Of a stretch of 43,122 nucleotides of DNA, positions 42,111 through 43,122 are shown piece by piece. Position 1 is the first letter of the stretch, and each line of letters opens with the position of its first letter. Both the position numbers and the translations under genes were made by a program. Source of the stretch: Lachnospiraceae bacterium. GTDB taxonomy: Bacteria > Bacillota > Clostridia > Lachnospirales > Lachnospiraceae. The notes below the pieces were generated by a model. It was not told where the DNA came from and did not search any database. It worked only from the letters and a program-made list of their open reading frames with translations. Location: assembly GCA_017437785.1 (NCBI GenBank), contig JAFRXH010000051.1:1-43122 (forward strand), given 5' to 3'.

Positions 42111-42542
42111 TTAAAGACGCGCAAGACTCTTTCCCAGTTCATTACAAGCAAGAACTGCATCTGCATCCGGCGCCTCATGTGCGATCACGCCTTCTCCGCC
42201 GACAACCGTGGCTCCGGCATTCTTCATACGCTGCGTCCAGTCCCTCATCCACTGTCCGTCGCCCCATCCATAGGAACCGAAAAGCGCTACCGTCTTTCCT
42301 TTTACGATAGTTTCTACTTCTGCCACAAACGGCTCCATCTCGCTCTCTTCCAGCACTTCATCTCCCATCGCGGGACATCCCATCGCAAAGCCGGCCACAT
42401 TCTTAAGCTCATCCACTTTGGCCTCTCCGGGCTGCAGATATACCACTTCTTTTCCTTCCGAAGTCACGCCCTCGCCAACTGCCTGTGCCATCTGACCGGT
42501 ATTTCCTCCCTGTGTCCAAAAGATCACATATACCTTATCCAT
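42111..42542 (-). CDS. flavodoxin
   Basis: Protein of 143 residues; ATG at 42540-42542 after AGGAGG. FMN phosphate loop TQGGNTGQMA (residues 10-19; most flavodoxins have T/SGTGNT here), first isoalloxazine loop GCPAMGDEVLEESEM (residues about 55-69) and second loop FGSYGWGDGQWMRDW (about 88-102). Flavodoxins carry electrons in place of ferredoxin, often when iron is short. Single-gene unit with a palindrome over its promoter and its own terminator. Confidence 0.92.
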   Translation of the reverse strand: MDKVYVIFWTQGGNTGQMAQAVGEGVTSEGKEVVYLQPGEAKVDELKNVAGFAMGCPAMGDEVLEESEMEPFVAEVETIVKGKTVALFGSYGWGDGQWMRDWTQRMKNAGATVVGGEGVIAHEAPDADAVLACNELGKSLARL

Positions 42543-42587
42543 TCTGTTATTCCTCCTATATTATCGGTTATATATCTCTACCGTTGA

Positions 42588-42618
42588 TTAGTATATACTA
42601 ACTCCATTGAAATGTCAA
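42588..42618 (-). promoter_or_regulatory. flavodoxin promoter with palindrome over the -10
   Basis: TTGACA (42613-42618), 17 bases, TATACT (42590-42595). TTAGTATATACTAA (42588-42601) is a perfect palindrome covering the -10 and part of the spacer, the size of a MarR/HxlR-type operator. Confidence 0.75.
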
Positions 42619-42621
42619 TAC

Positions 42622-42646
42622 AAAAAGGCGGTCATCCGCGACCGCC
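42622..42646 (-). terminator. terminator upstream of the flavodoxin promoter
   Basis: GGCGGTC-ATCCGC-GACCGCC (42627-42646), with five Ts on the minus strand (A run 42622-42626). It shields the flavodoxin promoter from upstream transcription. Confidence 0.8.
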
Positions 42647-42670
42647 GTTTACCTTGTTCCCATCCACTGG

Positions 42671-42725
42671 CAAAGAAAAAGAGCATCAGAGCCACCGACC
42701 TGATCGGCCGGCCGCTCTACTGCTC
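42671..42725 (-). terminator. second terminator hairpin in the 42.6-42.9 kb gap
   Basis: TGCTC, GCTCT and TCGG on one arm (42705-42725) pair with GAGCA, AGAGC and CCGA on the other (42681-42698). On the minus strand it ends in TTTTTCTTTG. The 400-base gap between flavodoxin and the EamA gene holds three terminators and no convincing gene; a short unannotated RNA between about 42830 and 42680 is possible. Confidence 0.6.
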
Positions 42726-42850
42726 TGAACAAAGCTGGAATATTGAAATACCGCAATGGGCCGGTGAACATTTTCCGAAGTTCCGTCTGGAAGGATCCTT
42801 TTGGAAGCGTTTTGTCAAGAACAATATAGTATCAGTTGCAAAAATCACAC

Positions 42851-42882
42851 AAAAAAAGGAACCGATTTTACTCGATTCCTTC
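42851..42882 (-). terminator. terminator after the EamA transporter gene
   Basis: AAGGAA-CCG pairs with CGA-TTCCTT with seven Ts on the minus strand (A run 42851-42857), about 72 bases past the EamA stop. Confidence 0.8.
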
Positions 42883-42953
42883 AAGGTCATAGCCCGATTA
42901 ACTTCCGGTATAATGCTCATTCCAACAAACAGGAATTTGCCGTTATTTGTTTC

Positions 42954-43122
42954 CTATGCCCAAATCGCCATCGCCAAAGTGCCGACAACAATCAGAATCA
43001 ACCCGGCAAGCGCCTTTCTGCTCAACTTTTCTTTGAATACGAAATATGAAAAAGCGACGGAAACGATAATGCTGAGCTTATCGATCGGTACGACAACGCT
43101 GACGACGCCGTTCTGTATGGAG
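42954..43122 (-). CDS. EamA/DMT-family transporter, C-terminal part (runs off window)
   Basis: The last 55 codons of a gene whose start is outside the window. The peptide SIQNGVVSVVVPIDKLSIIV, then FVFKEKLSRKALAGLILIVVGTLAMAIWA, is the end of the second EamA repeat of drug/metabolite transporters: two membrane helices around a conserved short loop (FKEKLS). Substrate unknown. It is followed by its own terminator at 42851-42882. Confidence 0.85.
   Translation of the reverse strand, partial: SIQNGVVSVVVPIDKLSIIVSVAFSYFVFKEKLSRKALAGLILIVVGTLAMAIWA

Noticed and set aside
42717-42920. 67-codon open frame on the minus strand after EamA
   Set aside because: It crosses a terminator hairpin and has no family resemblance or ribosome site.
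1-43122. Prophage, integrative element or complete insertion sequence
   Set aside because: No integrase, transposase, relaxase, phage structural gene or attachment-site pair was found; only short dispersed repeats are present.

Overview
The window looks like chromosomal DNA of a low- to mid-GC Gram-positive anaerobe of the class Clostridia, most probably a Lachnospiraceae member. The evidence is gene content (CsoR-CopA, BlaI/M56, YtrA-type GntR, many FtsX/MacB-like ABC systems), strong AGGAGG ribosome sites, TTGACA-N17-TATAAT promoters, and intrinsic terminators after most operons. Genus is not determined. Apart from one tetR gene, every gene I support lies on the minus strand. No rRNA, tRNA, phage, complete insertion sequence or CRISPR array was seen.

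Layout from low to high coordinates. 1-2.3 kb: end of a hydrolase, a small membrane protein with a decayed duplicate of its 3' end, a second hydrolase and a broken small gene. 2.4-6.9 kb: a tetR-MATE-rifampin-phosphotransferase-like operon behind a palindromic operator. 6.9-8.6 kb: an alpha/beta hydrolase with a pseudoknotted structured RNA in its 3' region, divergent from a tetR gene. 8.6-13.1 kb: tetR-hydrolase-ABC ATPase-FtsX permease operon. 13.5-16.5 kb: csoR-copA copper operon with an in-frame internal copZ start. 16.6-22.5 kb: an ABC-2 system in which one permease carries an M1-type zinc peptidase domain, next to an OmpR-type two-component system whose probable 11-bp operator repeats sit in front of the ABC genes. 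22.6-25.3 kb: BlaI/BlaR1-like pair with an unusual sensor domain. 25.4-28.0 kb: HD-domain protein, vapBC and an unknown coiled-coil protein.

28.3-33.5 kb is the most notable part. A yybP-ykoY (Mn2+) riboswitch followed by an intrinsic terminator precedes an ABC ATPase and a large FtsX-like permease with an acidic exterior domain, followed at once by an in-frame fusion of an MntP manganese exporter to a ZIP-family transporter. This reads as a manganese-homeostasis operon containing a transporter type not normally placed under this riboswitch.

33.5-37.5 kb holds a YtrA-like operon with two ABC ATPases, two membrane proteins and a GntR regulator. 37.6-42.1 kb holds a TetR-controlled heterodimeric ABC exporter whose promoter overlaps the terminator of a flavodoxin gene (42.1-42.5 kb). 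The end of the window has several terminators and the C-terminus of an EamA transporter.

Taken together this is a stress and transport region: metal efflux (Cu, Mn), drug or envelope-stress export, and small hydrolases, each cassette with its own local regulator. All assignments are from reading the sequence; no database search was run.
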